64,000 nucleotides of DNA from Plantago major (taxonomy: Eukaryota; Streptophyta; Magnoliopsida; Lamiales; Plantaginaceae). Where the stretch lies: positions 58,587,677 to 58,651,676 of the forward strand of contig CM048839.1 of NCBI GenBank assembly GCA_026545765.1. The letters run 5' to 3'. Positions 22,601-36,800 of this stretch are shown here, piece by piece (the stretch's first letter is position 1; each line of letters starts with the position of its first letter). The position numbers were made by a program, and so were the translations under genes. The notes under the pieces were generated by a model. The model was not told where the DNA came from. It searched no databases and worked only from the letters and a program-made list of their open reading frames with translations.

Positions 22601-23186
22601 TAAAAATAATATTTTTGTAACCAAATATTTGTTAGTGTTACAAACTTAGATCCTCATATTATTTATTTTTTCCACCCACTGGAAATATATTGATTTTCAC
22701 TGTAGGAGTCTTCAACAAAATTAATTGCTTTGGATTCCCTAAGCATAAGATCGTCCTGCAGTTTGAGTGTATGATAATGCTTCTGAGGGATATTGATTAA
22801 ACTTCCGAGTTGTGAAATGACACAAGGCTCATTGTTACTAATCTTATGATATCATTGAGGCAAAGATAATATCTAGAGTCAACGCAGGTCAAAAGGTTGT
22901 CATTCCAATTGTAATGATGAGCCCATCCGACAAGACGAAGTTCCCTATCAATTTTGATAGGAGATAGTTCTCATATCCGTCTATTTTGCTATGACCATAA
23001 ACAAGAATCATTGGCCTCTACCTCGCTCACCCGCATTCAACTTTGGTCAGTTATATGTTGCTATCTCTAGAGTTACTAGGAGAAAGGGCTTAAAGGTATT
23101 AATTTGCGACGAAAAGGGTAAAGCATATAACACAACGACCACCATGGTTTATAACCATAACCGTGTTCGACAAATTAAGAGGTAAT
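19626..23186 (+). pseudogene. Helitron RepHel remnant (Rep C-terminal part and PIF1-like helicase)
   Basis: The first recognisable block (about 19690-19850) matches the end of the Helitron Rep-type region: VIYLFKYMYKESDKAGFSFI and YVSACEAIWRIF. The 19832-20074 frame (LPFHLEDEQGVSFKDGD) and YMRLMLNHVRGTTYFQDIRT (about 20160) lead to the helicase. There a P-loop-like GGIGKTFIWRTLC (about 20824) and LIIWDDVPMTNKNCFEALGR (about 21048, Walker B) are readable. Later blocks are LPDDILIREVS and a C-terminal SRVTSRKGLEVLI. The C-terminal part occurs twice (about 21770-22165 and 22725-23186). Stops and frameshifts abound. The Helitron termini (5' TC and 3' CTRR hairpin) were not located. Confidence 0.78.
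22238..22496. mobile_element. Stowaway-like MITE
   Basis: About 259 bp with ends CTCCCTCCGTCCC and its near-complement GGGGCGGAGGGAG, followed by TA, the usual Stowaway terminus and TA target site. The subterminal repeats AACTCAACTTCCC and GGGAAGTTGAGT also pair. It sits between the two copies of the Helitron helicase C-terminus. Confidence 0.8.
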
Positions 23187-23356
23187 ATTATGTGTATAAT
23201 TTTTAGGAAATGATTTTAACATTGACTACAATACATATATGTTCTCGTGTTCAATTTCACCGATTCATATTTTGCAACCTTTTTCATAAGTATTTATGAC
23301 ATCCGATGTAATGTTGAAGAGATTAGATCTTGTATTTTTCACATTGTATTTAGCTT

Positions 23357-23711
23357 GTGTTTGCAAATGCTTAAAAAAGTGCTTTTGTGATTTTGAAGTA
23401 GTAAAAGCAGTTTTTTAGTGTTTTATATTACAATTTCTGCTGCAACTTTTCTAGAAAAAAGTAGGTAATCGTCAGAAGTAGAGAAGCAACCCAATAGCTG
23501 CTTCTAACTACTTTAAGCAAGTAGTAGTTTTTTTTCAATTAAAAACAAATAATTAAATTAATTGTTGCAAACACTAAAACTTCTGCTTTTATAATTTTAA
23601 GCTACTTTTTATATGATATATCAAACATTACTGATTTTTGCTTAAAATTAACTTTAATCAACTTTTAATAGAAGTAGACAAAAAATCACAAGTAAAATCA
23701 TTAGCAAACAC
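23357..23711. mobile_element. Probable MITE
   Basis: About 355 bp of AT-rich sequence bounded by GTGTTTGCAAATG (23357-23369) and CATTAGCAAACAC (23699-23711), an inverted repeat with one mismatch. The interior has further imperfect inverted matches such as AAGTGCTTTTGTGATTTT against AAAAAATCACAAGTAAAATC. The TSD is unclear, so the superfamily is not assigned. Confidence 0.5.
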
Positions 23712-24807
23712 ACACTTAATATGTTCCACAACTTAATAATATGTTTTCATTTTTTATTTTGAGTTTGATCTCCATACCACTTGACGGTTCATTCACTAGT
23801 TGTACTTTTTGTTAGAAAGTCGAACTAAACTAGCTTACCAGTTTCTAGTAAGCTAGTATCGTATCAACTAATTTCAGAAGCATTAGCCTAAAAGCCCAAC
23901 AACCATGAGGACAACCAATCACTTGAAAAAAAATCTGTCTGAAGTATGGTTGTTACACCCACAATGATGTCATTTAGCCTACTTGTTGTACTGATTGGTA
24001 TACTGTTGATTTCTGCCTTGACCTCCAGTAGAATCACTTCGAAAGATTCAAATTTACTAACCAAATCAGGTGAAATAGGGGTTAATTAGTGTCAAAGACA
24101 TTGGGCACCAAATATTAGAAAGGAAAAAAAAATCCAACATGAGTTAATATATTGTAACTCAGTGAGTCTCTATTTGAATTAAAATTTTGATAGGAGTACC
24201 GGCAACCCGAGAAATAAAACTTTCAGCCTCCTCATGCAACAACAATATCGGAAAAGATGTGGCACCACATCCAAGGACATTTTGGAACAGGTAGAAAACT
24301 AATATACTCATCTCACTGACTTGAAATTGTTGCAATGCTATGTCATCGATTGCAATCCTTTCAAGATCAAACTCAATAATTTCACTTCATCCCAAAAGCT
24401 TTTAGCATACTCTGCCGAACACATGTTCTAACGACATAATTAATCAAGAAGAAGCAAGTGATTTCGCTCTACACAAAACCGTACTGAGTTTCAGAGTAAA
24501 ATTAAAGGTATTCAGATTCTGAAATCTGTAAGTTAATGTAATTCATGATATCAAAATATATTCATCTATCTGGAATAGAATACAACTGTTAATCAAGAAA
24601 AGTGCAAAAGAGTATAACTAAGGGAAATCAACTCGAGCTTGAGCGATTTTGGGTTTCATGTGGGCTCCTAGATCAAAACAATGGGCACATGAAACTTCTT
24701 CCTACCACTAGATGAAGCCACCGCATCTCTCGGATCAATATTATACCTTGTTGATATTTCTTGACATAGTATTAATTAATGAGTTGAGAAACTATCCCCA
24801 AATTACC
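23712..24807. other. Noncoding stretch and probable 3' flank or UTR of the PreP gene
   Basis: No coding similarity. The part nearest 24808 should hold the 3' UTR and polyadenylation signals of the gene on -, but I cannot fix the transcript end by eye. Confidence 0.4.
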
Positions 24808-27800
24808 TTACAGTCCCTTTTTCACCTGGAAGAAGTCAGGTCGCAACTTGTTAGCAGCATCAACATCATCCGGAGATGCCACAGCAACCACAACCCCCTT
24901 GTCTTTCACTGACTCCACAACATCAGCGAAGTCCTTGAAGTCACCCACCCTAAAAGGAAGTTAAGGATTACAACATGTCCATGCAAAATGAGGAAACAAA
25001 ATAAATGGAAGAACCACAATGATTACACCGACAGTTCTATGTCTAGCAGCCTCTTTCGTCCATGTAAATGGATAAACAGTTCATGGCCTTAAATACAAGT
25101 TGTATTCATCGACCAAGGTATATTTGTCACTCTTGATAAAGGAATTTATAGATATACTGGTAAACTGAAAAGTGGTATATTGTTTTTAAGATTCATCATT
25201 TTGTTTTTTTAGATGACACTTGAAATTTATATTAAAAGCAAGTGTAACTGCCGTAAACCTACTCTATAAAATTTGTAAGGACTAAGCATTTGTAGGCAAA
25301 AACATGTAACATTCAGTTAGGATTTCTTCTTTTCGCCAAAACTGGCAGAACATGCATAAAAGTGTTCAACAACATACACAAGTCAACAGTTGGCAACTTA
25401 CATATGGCATGAAAAAGTTGGGAACATACACGAGTCAACAGACTGAAATTTTCACAAGTCGACAGACGTTTCCAAATAAATATATAAACACACCCACTGA
25501 GACACTCCCAACTTCACCACCATTATAAGTAACTACTTTAAGAAAGGCACAAACATGTGATGGAGAATTTGACTCTGGAAAAATATAGTCCAGGAGTATC
25601 ATCCTAAAGGGGTTACTTTCTAGTTGATTATTTGTGCATAACCAATTACAGTAGAAAGTAGAAACTGTATACATCATTAACATCGAGACTGGTAAAAAAA
25701 ATTCTTATAAAGAGTTTATCCCTAGATATAGTTGTGTAAATAGTAATTTTCTCACAAACAAAACGACATTGACATATATAAAGTTTGGGCTACCAGTGTT
25801 GCTAAGGAATTATAAGTTGCCAATGAACTGAATGAGGAAAATAAGAAGTTATATACAATTGAGCTAGAGATTAAAGGATTCCACTGCATCAATCACATGA
25901 ATATTGACGTCTTCCTCAATCATCCAAAGGAGCACCAAATTTTTAATGTTTTACATTGCAACAATTAGAGAGGAAGCGTTGGTAGATAACTCAGATGATA
26001 ATAGAGAAGTTCAAAGAGTTTCATGTCGAGAAGTTTATAAGATCCTTGACATGTTAGACACCTAGAAGGTAAATGTAGATGTGTCACTTGACACACAGAA
26101 GTTAAAAATGTGATTGCAACTCAAAAGTTTAAGAAACTCACACAAACAACTTTGGATGAGTCTTTTACATCTTAAATTTAAAGTACACAAAAGAGAAATC
26201 CTGCATTTGGTATCGTATGTTATCAACTCTGCCCATTTGATACCTTATGTTTTTCACTCCCACTTTTGTTCCGTAAGTTGAGAAAAATTCTAACTTCGGT
26301 CAGCTTTGTCCCCAATTCAAGGGAAAAGCGAGTTAGGCATGATTTTTTGTCATCAACTTTTCTAAATTTTTTTGATAAATACTCTACATGAAAGTTCAAT
26401 TTGTCCCCAAATCGTTAAACCTTCGACCTAAAAACTAACATCATTGATGTCGAGCACTATGGAATTGAATATATTTGGATAAAGCGATGGAATTGGATTC
26501 GGGTAGAAGCATTAATTGATTTTAGGAAGAATAACAGGCCGTTTGACAGAGTTCGTGGGAGTGAGTTAAAGAAATTTTTTAGTTGATGAATAGTAACTGA
26601 GTTAAAGGTGACTTGTATATAAAAGGGTGTTTTGGATAGAATTAATGTAAAGAGTGAAGTGATGTGTAACAAAGAAGTGATGGGTATTGATATTTTTAAG
26701 GTTATTTGATTGGTTTTAAGATTGTTTAATTGGTTTGAGGTTGTTAGTATTAAAAAAAAAAAAAAACACTAGACAGAGAGAGTATGATAGAAAAAGAAAT
26801 ATACTTCTATTTAGAGGATAAATGGGGTAAGTTAATACTGTTACTGTAGCAACTCTATGCCAAATGCCCAAAAACGTTAAAACTCATGAACAGTGACAAC
26901 CTAATGGAACTCCAAAAAGCCTGTGAAACCTGTTTTTTTTTTTTTTTTTTTTTTTTTTTTTGTTCATGGCTTATTTTTTTCAACTTTTTATGGGCTAATT
27001 AATCAAATTGTCCATTTCGTTCAATTGCATAAGAATTGGGTCTAATTCAAGTTTGCCTAGCCGGAAATTTTATCGGGGTACCAAAAGTGAACTATATATG
27101 TATATGAGCGAAAAATTACGGTACCAAATAGACAGTGGAAAAACCAAATGGAGGATTTTTCCTAATGTAACATGTACATGTAATTATTTCATAGAATATT
27201 ATGTCCTTTATTGCTATATCGGAATATAATTATTTAAGACAGGTGCTGAAAAAGTCATGGAATGTTATAATGTGTAGTTTATTCTTATTTATAGCTGGTC
27301 TTAAGTTGGGACCATGAATTTTTGTTACTATAAGGAGTTTATTTCTTTATAGAGTATTCCTTCAGGGGTATCTACTGTTTTACTTCATAATGCCTTCAAT
27401 TTTCCAAGGGGGAAGATAGATGGGGCATATTAGTCATCTAATGTTTCCAAAGTTGGTCACCGATGTGATATTCACAAAAGAAAAAACGTTCTCTGGCGAT
27501 ATTAATGTACATGTTACACAGTATTAATGAACAGAGTTCGTGGATTAAGACCAGAAATCACACCCCCTAAGTTATACTGATTCGAGAAAAAGGAACAACA
27601 CCCTCGATTTTTCTCCTTTCCTCGTCTTGCCCAACTTTTTTAGAAAACATAACAACTATTGTAAGAGTTGCAACATTCATCAAAAAAATTGAGACTTGTC
27701 CTGACAAAGTAGAAAATTTGTTCGTTGGCAATGAGTAAGTGAACCATCTTTGCAGTGTTTGTCACAAAGTGCGTAGAGTTAGGAGGATTCTTGTAATATT

Positions 27801-30800
27801 GTCGGTGATGGGACTTTGAGTAGTTTGTACATGATCTTTATACTTGGGATTATAGTCAACTCCGAAGACTGAATAACTAATTCATCTTATTCTTGAAATA
27901 TACTGTAAAACATTGTAGTCATGCAATGCATGTGGAATTTTTTTATGAACTGATCATATGAAATCATTTTGAATGAGACAAGCTAAATCAAGATCATTCA
28001 ATATATAAACTAGCTTCATAGTTATTCATAGATATGTACCTTGTTGACAAAATCTCTTCACGTCTGATTTGCCTCTCTTCCTCAGTGACTTCTAGCAAGT
28101 ATCTCATTAAACTGTTGAAAAACAGGTAAACCTTAGCAATCACAAGGCTGGCCATGAAAAAGCAACAGATGGACTGCCAAATGTACATTAGTTCGAAAAA
28201 TAACTTCTATTACATGGATATATGAGGTTCCTGGTGCAGTTGCTTTAAAGTATTACATTAAATTTTACTGCATGGATATGAGGTTTTTTGGTCGAGTTGC
28301 TTAAAAATTTCCTATTTTCCACATCCTGTAGGTCGGAATTTGAACACCTTTTATTGCGTAGCAGCGACGGTGAAATAACACAGCAGCATGACAAACTTAT
28401 TAGCATTTAAATATAGCAATAACATTTAACCTTTTCTATGCATGGCTTTTTTTCTCCCTTTTTCGGTTCTTCAAAATCAGGCATTATTAGTTGGCAACGC
28501 CAAGTTCCTTTTAATTTCTTTTTCCCCTTTGTAGAACATCAAATTAAGCCTCAGCTGATAGTCAAAACTAAATCACATGCTTACCTACTATATCCCTTGG
28601 CATCAGGAAGCTGATAGGAATCGACATCTCCGATTGTTCCAATGATTGCCTTGGTAAGAGCATCATTATCCATTTCAAGTTCTCTCAGGAAATTGCTTGT
28701 TTCATCATACACATCAAGCGTCTTCAATAAATTCGGGTCTCTATAAGACAAGTATGAGAAAACACCTACATGGAGAGAATCATGGTCAGCACATGAAGGA
28801 ACATCAATACAGTCCCCGAGGTCTGACAGATTAAGAGTACTCAATCTCAATAGAATCTGAAACTGTGCCTTCAGGGTGACCAGTGGCATCTGTTATTCAG
28901 ATCCTGGGTTTTCTATGATAACACATGCCATTGCAAACCAAAAAGACAAACATTGATTCACTCAAGCAGTCAATTGCACCTGAGTGAGTGTCAAAATCAC
29001 AAAAGCCCCCATAAGCTCCGCCACTAACTCGCACACGATCCCACAACCATGTGTTGCTAATGTATTTGGAGATCACGTATGCACTCCCTTTAAGTTGATA
29101 GCCCGTGTCAAATAGGTTAGCTGCTTTTCCTACATAATTTACCTGTGTAATAGAGTCATTAAAGCTCTGTTTACTGAAATGCAAACGCCTAAAATTATTC
29201 GAGCTTGTCAGAGATTTAACTTTTACTAACCTGAGTAGGTATAACGATGGCTTCATTTGTCAAAGGGAGGCGAGCATTCCAAGAAGTTGAACCAACTGGA
29301 GAACTGTTGGGAAGCAAATCAAGAAACTTGCTAACATATTTCTCTGAGTTCTTAAGATTATTCCCATCAGCAGTCAAATTTATCAAGCAATCATCTTTGG
29401 AAATCAATGTTTTACGAATCTCCTCTAGAGAAGAAGATACTCCAGACCAGTCTTCATCAATCCTCTTCTCAAGATCTTGCAGAAATTCCAGATAACTGCA
29501 AGCATTGAATGCAACATAAATTAGGACCTGACACAATTTCAAACTGAAGCGTATATGACATAGGTCGACATGTTCGTCAAATAATTCAAATGCAGTAAAG
29601 AGATATAAGTTAAGTCAACAGAACCAAAAATACCGTCCAGAACATGAATATGATTGAAGCGTTTGCTGTAAAAGAATGAACAGTCAACAGTGCTAATTTT
29701 CACAACATGCAAATTTTAACTAGGTGAACATGTCAACCTTATGCCACCCATTTGCTCAGATACCCAGCCAGCAACATTGAGCTTTGCATCCATCCTTGCA
29801 GCTGCAACGCCATGCCCGCTGCCTCGCAAACGGTTCTGAGAAAAAAGAAAATCAGATTAAACATCACTTCGCGAGTTAATTAGGAAATATTATTTTCAAT
29901 TCCCAGGAATCGAATGATTACCTCCATTCTGGCTTTACTTTGAGAAACAAACTGCTTAAAACGCTTTTGGTCTGTCAACTGAACATCTTGAAGAACACGA
30001 TTGACCTAAAGTTTTCAATTAAACACATAAGTATACCAAAAACAGCAAATAAACACAAGGATAACTATAAAAAAGGAAAAAGAAAAAGTTCAATTATATA
30101 TTGAAACAATTAGTTTCGGCCTTCCACGTAGAAAATAATGAAATAGGATCTAGAAAAAATGAAAAATAAATGAAAGAACCATGCAAGTGATCATTGATCT
30201 TGACATATTAATGAAGTAAAAGAATGCCTGATAGAGTTTAAGCACAGATGAACCATAGACAATTGCACATCTTCTAAATTTTGCTCGACTAAACAAGGAA
30301 AACATGGCCGTACGAAAATTTTGCACTTGGGTACATAACATATAGGAAGTGACACTTTGCATGTGACCCTTTCAAGAATCTTAACTCAGTAAATCAAGAC
30401 AATTCCCAAGATTCTACACCCTCAAGTGCTTTTTGGTTGCAGCAAAAGCCAACTTAAGATATGAAAGGAAAACATCTACAGCACCACTGGTGCTTTTTCT
30501 TTTTGTTTTTTTTTTTTAAACTTCCAATTTTATCAGGTAGCAAGATGCAACATTTTAGAAATTCCACCAAAGAGCAGATAGGACTATAATGTACAACTCT
30601 CTTTTAAATAAAATCAAACATCTACAAGGTTTAATGCTATACACATGCATGCAATATATACTAAAGTAGCAAAGTAGAGCAGCAGATGTTACAGTTAGAA
30701 ATCCTCACGAAAACTACGTACCTCTTCAATTTACCAGAGAATTGAAAGGGAATATATCAGTTTACAGTGTAAAAGTTAAATCAGCACTTTGGCTCCTAAC

Positions 30801-33800
30801 ATTTAGAATATCACACTTGACAAATTAATTAATATCTGAAAAATCATCACGTTGTGAACTCAACAAAGTTTTCAAGGAATCTAATTCCTCACTCTTTTCT
30901 TACTCAACATAGACTGTTGTGAGATCTCAATGATAAATCAGCTTGAGTATACAAAGTGAGTTTCTTCAATAGATTATGAAGGAAAATTTCATGTTTCAAA
31001 TTTATGAAGAGGGGATTAGTATATTTATCAGGCTGCAAAGTGTTATCATCCCTTTAATAAAAAACAATTTATCGGTGAGATAGGTAGATATGCACAAAGA
31101 AAATGAGTTATTTACCAGGTGAAACAAATCTTCAGTTCGTTCAGACATTGCTTTGCCTCGAACAATAATACGGCTGCACGGGTTCTCCTTCCCCCGAACT
31201 GATGAAGTGAAAGGGTATACAGATATCCCACCAGTCTTTCTTCCAATCAACTGATTCAGTTGTACAAAGTCCATGTCTTTGGGACCCATCTCCAGCAGTG
31301 ATTGGCTGTTTAAATTTCCAATTTTCCACCCAACATATATCAATTTAATGTTAGAAACAGCTATATATATTTATGAAGTTCCAAACATTTCCAAACACTT
31401 TTTATTGGTGACTAATTTTTAATGTATGTTCACAGTAGCTGAGGGCATGCAAGGGTGGTTGTTATATCCATGGTTACATGTAAAAATAACGTTACTAGGA
31501 ACATTATATAGAAATTAACATTGTGGAAACATAATAAATTTGGAAATGAACTCAATACTGAGAAGTTAGCAAGGAAACATGCACTCACCAGAATAATGGT
31601 ACCAGAGGAAGAAGTTCTTGCTTCAAAGTGCTCATATTGAAAACAACTTCAGCATATAGAACGTCATTTGTGAAGAGATCATGCTGCAAAACCTTAACCC
31701 CATTGACACTACCAACCTACAATAGTAAACATTTATTGAGTCTAGCTCAGACCAGAAAGTTAGACTATCTCAAAAGGGAAAGTAGAAACAGCATCATATC
31801 ATGACCTCAATTGGAATTTGTACAGGCTTTTTAGGGATGTCTTCCAGAGAAAGGCTTGGTACACATTTTAGAGCCTCTGGTGGATCCGGAGTCTCCTGCT
31901 TTAACTTTAGTTCATGTGTTGTACGGGCCAATTCAGCAAGATCTTCTTCGGTCATGCTAGCTTTCAACTTATCCAGAATTTCTTTTTCAGCAGCCTCATC
32001 ACGTGAAGCCTTCTCTGGATCAGGCTGTTGCACAACAGTAATTAGCATTTGATATAAACATAAAAATGATCAAAGGAACATATAAGTAGGAACAATCATG
32101 ATTACCTGCATTTCAATTGTCACACGATGCGGGTTATTTAGAATGAACTTCTCTATTAGGGGGGCAAAGACTGCCTTAGAACCTTCATTGGCAATTCTCG
32201 CTTTCAATGCCTTCAAAGGTTCTTGATACTTTAATGGCTCAAAAGGATCCAAGTCATAAATCCATTTTCCCTATAGAGACAAAAGGTTTAGTAAGTATAT
32301 ATCTGACTTCAAGCTGAAAAATGAAAGACATACCAGGGTAGTTAATAAAGTTTTAGAAAGAAAAAAAAAAAAAAAAAAGAACCAGACATCTCTTACCATT
32401 GAACGAAGCATCAGGGCTAGGCCACGAGGAAATGATCCAGTATTGTTTTCTCTCAGAGAAAACTCAATTGTGTTCATTGATGCCTCCACAGCTTCAGAAT
32501 TGAAACCTTCCTCCGCCAGCTTAATTAGAGTATCTGTAACTAATTCTTCGACTTTCTGAATGTTATCTTCTGATACTCCTTTTAATCCAATACTGAACTG
32601 CGGTTGAAGAAGCTCGTCTTCAATGCCTCCTCCAACTATAGCCTCTCCAAGACCACTCTCGAGTAGTATTTTTCTCAGAGGAGAAGCAGGAGTTCCCATC
32701 ATTAAATGGTCCAGAAAACCCAGGGCCAGTTCAGTCTCTAAGTCCAGGCGTGTTTCAGAGAGCAGCCAATTAAGGCATACCATGTGCTTCTTTGTCAAAT
32801 CACCACCCTCAGCAGCAGGATATTTTTCAACAATTCTAACTGGTTCTTGAAACAGTTTCTGAGATAAAATCTTAGACTCCTGAGGAGCAGAATTTTCTTC
32901 AAACATGTCTAAATATTCTGTACACAGAGAGAGATGTAAGAACATAAGTTGGAAGCTTGAATCAAGGATCAGATTCCTCATTGAATTGTTTGTGGGTAAG
33001 ACGGTTAACCATTACTCAATATTTTCAAAATATTTAATTCCAGTGTGTATTTCACAGATAACCCTCCCACCAGATATACCCCAACATGTATGAGAATTTG
33101 AGCAGATGCTGAAGGCTACTGTCTAAAAGATTGAGTAAGATTGGGCGTGCCAGTATTTAGAGCCTAATATCAAGAGCAAATGCACATGGATATTTACAAC
33201 TGTTTCCAGAGTAGTAATATGGTGCAGTTATTTGAAATTAAAACCAACCCACCACTTAAAATACGTAGCCTTTCATTTGGATCGTCGTCTCCGTAAAACC
33301 ATATCCTAGCATTGCTGGGATGATAAAATTTACTGTGGAACTCCTGCAAATGAAATACAAGAACCACATTATGGATTACTGTGCAGATGAGCAATTGTAC
33401 ATGTCATATCATGTTCTATTTATCAGGATGATATCCAAAAAGTTTACAATCTGTAAGAGCATATCCATTTTCTAACTCAACAGCATTTAGTATGTCTGAA
33501 CATGAATATTTCTTTTGTACTTTGCTACTGAGCTACAGTGTGGATTTTTATTTTTTTGTAAAGCAAGAATATCTCCGTTTCCCAATCCAACCGCATGTTT
33601 ATTTTCACATGTAACAGATCCTATACAATTTGTGCACATGCTACACAGTGGCCTGTAAGGATATCCCAATCAAACAGAAAATTTCTCAATTGACAAGTAT
33701 GACATTCATGGCATTTAATTACATTTTTATATTAATAATTATGGAAACTAGAAAGCATCAAGCAACAATATGGATGCATATTGCTGTAAACTGAAGAACT

Positions 33801-36800
33801 TCAGCCAGAAAAAAGACAGTGGCAAGGGGGTCTCTTTGGCAGGGGGTAAAAACAAAAGAAACGGTAACCAACCTTGAATTCCTCATATGTAAGTTTAGGA
33901 ATTGCTTGTGGATCACCACCACTGTCAACGCCGTAAGTATTATCTGGGAAAAGGTACTGCAGAAAAGTACCATGACAATGAGAAAAAAGAACTGTTCAAT
34001 TTTTGAATGAATTAGTAGGAAATAGTATCAGACTTCCTGCTAATCAAGAGAAACATGACATTTGTAATTCCATTATGAGAGTCACAGTCCAAAAATGCTG
34101 CACATAAAATGGCATAGTTGAAGGTACAGCATACCTGTTGGGAAGCTCGCCCAAGTATGCTATCAGGCTGAGAATAAACACCTTTCATCTCATTAAAAAC
34201 AACACCTGGAGTGGAACACATTAAGCCATTTAACAATTATCAAGGAATATCCGTGCATCCTCATTCTTCCGCAAAAGAAATGTCTACAGGTTAAGGTTGC
34301 AAGACTGCATGTTGCCAAACCAAGTCACTAAGATGCTATTACGAAACGCAAACCTTTGTAAGTTATGTCCTCTGACGGATCATTTAGTTCGTAATGCCAA
34401 CCTTCCTGTTGGAATGTTTTAACATCTTCCACGCATTTGGGGAAAAAGACCGCATCTAAGTATACATCAACCAAGTTGTAGAAATCCTGTGTTCAAGAAG
34501 CAGACAAGTGTTAGTCATAATAGGGAGATTATTAGAAGTTACAGATAAGTTTCAGCCAATGGACCTTTGTATTTGTGGAGGCGACAGGATAGCAAGTCCT
34601 ATCAGGATATGTGAAAGCATTCAAGAATGTATGCAAGCTCCCTTTTAACAACTCAACAAATGGTTCTTTCAAGGGGTACTTTCTGGAACCACATAGGACA
34701 CTGTGTTCCAAAATATGAGGAATCCCTGTTGAATCTTTTCTGCATCGACAAATTGGCAGGTCAAAACTTTTTTAATGTAGTATACACAACAAATCGGAAA
34801 GGGTAAAGGCGATCTGGACATGTAAGAAGGTAGATTTTAAACTCATAGCCTAGTACTGCTCACCACTTTAAATACTCAATGATGCTTTCTATTATGCAGG
34901 AGAAAAGCAGATAAGTCGTGGTGTAATAAAATCATCGCAGATTGTGAATGAAAAAAATAAAGTACAAATTTTCCAAAAATCTATAAATGAAAGGAGTTGT
35001 GCCTGCAAAGCTCGAGATTAACTAGAAATTTTAATCTGTATAACGAACCTAGTTCTAAGACACTTGGTTTTTTCAGAGGTAGATAGGATGGTCATCTCAT
35101 CATATCCATATATTTGCCTATTTCAGGGAGGTTTCTGAAATTTATGTCAAATAAGGAACTGGCTAAAGTGTGTGACTTTGAGAACACAACTATTTAAACA
35201 TCAGGAAGAATTAGAATCTTCTGTGCAAATGGTCTAGACTTATCTTGTTAACCCAATACCCACATGGATATGAATTGCTAAAAAGGTCTATTGTCATGCA
35301 TAAATGAAACTCTGATCCAATTAAATATGTAGTCAAAACTCACAACTCTTTTGTCTCTCAGCACAAATAAATAAATATAAATAAATAAAAAAGAAACAGC
35401 GGAGAGGAGAATCTTCCCATTTCACCTACCAATCAAAATCTAAAGTTTAAGAAAACGGTTATCACAGCAGTACGACGGGAAGTTTTTCTATAGTAATTTG
35501 CAATATATGTGAGTTGGTATCAGGAAAATCTTCCCTATAATAATCATTTGCAATATATCTGAATAAAGAGCAAGTCTTCGAAAAAACCAGTTCTTCTAAA
35601 TCTCTAGGAAAAAACACACACTGGTGTAAATAAGAGGAATGTGTCAAAACACTTGGGGTGGGTGTAGGAAAAAACTGGTCTTTCTAAGAATTTTCACATG
35701 AATACATTGACTGTAATAATGGCACTGATAAATGTATGAGAATGACGCCCTGTGTCGATGCCTGCGTTAAACTAAAAAGCTTTAAAACAAATTAAACTAA
35801 CTCAATGTTCTCCTAAATCATAATAGGTGAACTCTATTGATAGGCAAGCCGCAAAACACCATTAAAACAACAACTAATCCACTTCTATTAGAATTCCGTC
35901 TTTTCTCCAAACATCACAACTAAAGGTCTGTAGTTATCATGAAACAAAGACTATTAATCATTCATTTCACTTTTTAGTCAAATTCTTGTAAAAGACATGA
36001 TTTTTACAATATAAATCATATCACCGAACCAAAGTGTATGCCACACTCACCTTAGTTATACTTATGTGATAAGATTTCCTATTATTTAGAAAGAAAAAAA
36101 ATCAAGTCTTTTAGAAGAGTTGGTCTTAATTTCACCACATACTTCCACTAGCAAAGATGAAGATGGAAAAGGTGGAAACTCTTACGGAGGGGTTCGAAAA
36201 ACAATTCCAAACACTTTGTTCTCATCGTCATTGGACACTGACATGATTTCAGCTCCAGTTTTCTTGTGCTTATACAAAACTGCTCTCGAGTTATTACACT
36301 CCTCGATAAACTCCTCCGATACCTTCTCAAACCCGAACTTCTTTGCAACAGCATCATCAGCTCCCGAAACCTCTGTACAATTTGCAAAGTCACCAATTCA
36401 AAAACAAATTCAGCATTATGAATGGTAACTTGAAACCAATATTCACTAAATCACAGTAAAATCCACAAAATTTGAAATAAACAAAATCAACAATACATCC
36501 AAACAAACAGTGTCAAAGTTCATACCTCACCCCAGAAATTTGCAAAATCACCAATTCAAAAGCAAATTAAAGATTTAAAAAAAATCAGCATTATGAACAC
36601 TAACTTCAAACCAACATTCACTAAATTACAGTAAAATCCACAAAATTTGAAATAAACAATATCCACAATTTATTCAAACAAACAGAGCCTTAAATTGAAA
36701 GAAAGAGAGAAAAATGATTGAATTGAAACCTCGAGCTGAGTGAGGGGAAGTGGCGACGGCACGGATAGGGAGAGCGCAGAAGTTTCGTCTGAGGTGAAGA

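Noticed and set aside
24808..24949. At first this looked like a gene fragment captured by the neighbouring Helitron.
   Set aside because: It ends in VKKGL, begins with a proper splice acceptor, and continues in phase from the PreP exon at 28040-28111. It is the last exon of PreP.
26933..26961. A long poly-T run as the poly(A) tail of a retrogene or SINE on -.
   Set aside because: No SINE-like A/B boxes, coding sequence or flanking duplication accompanies it.
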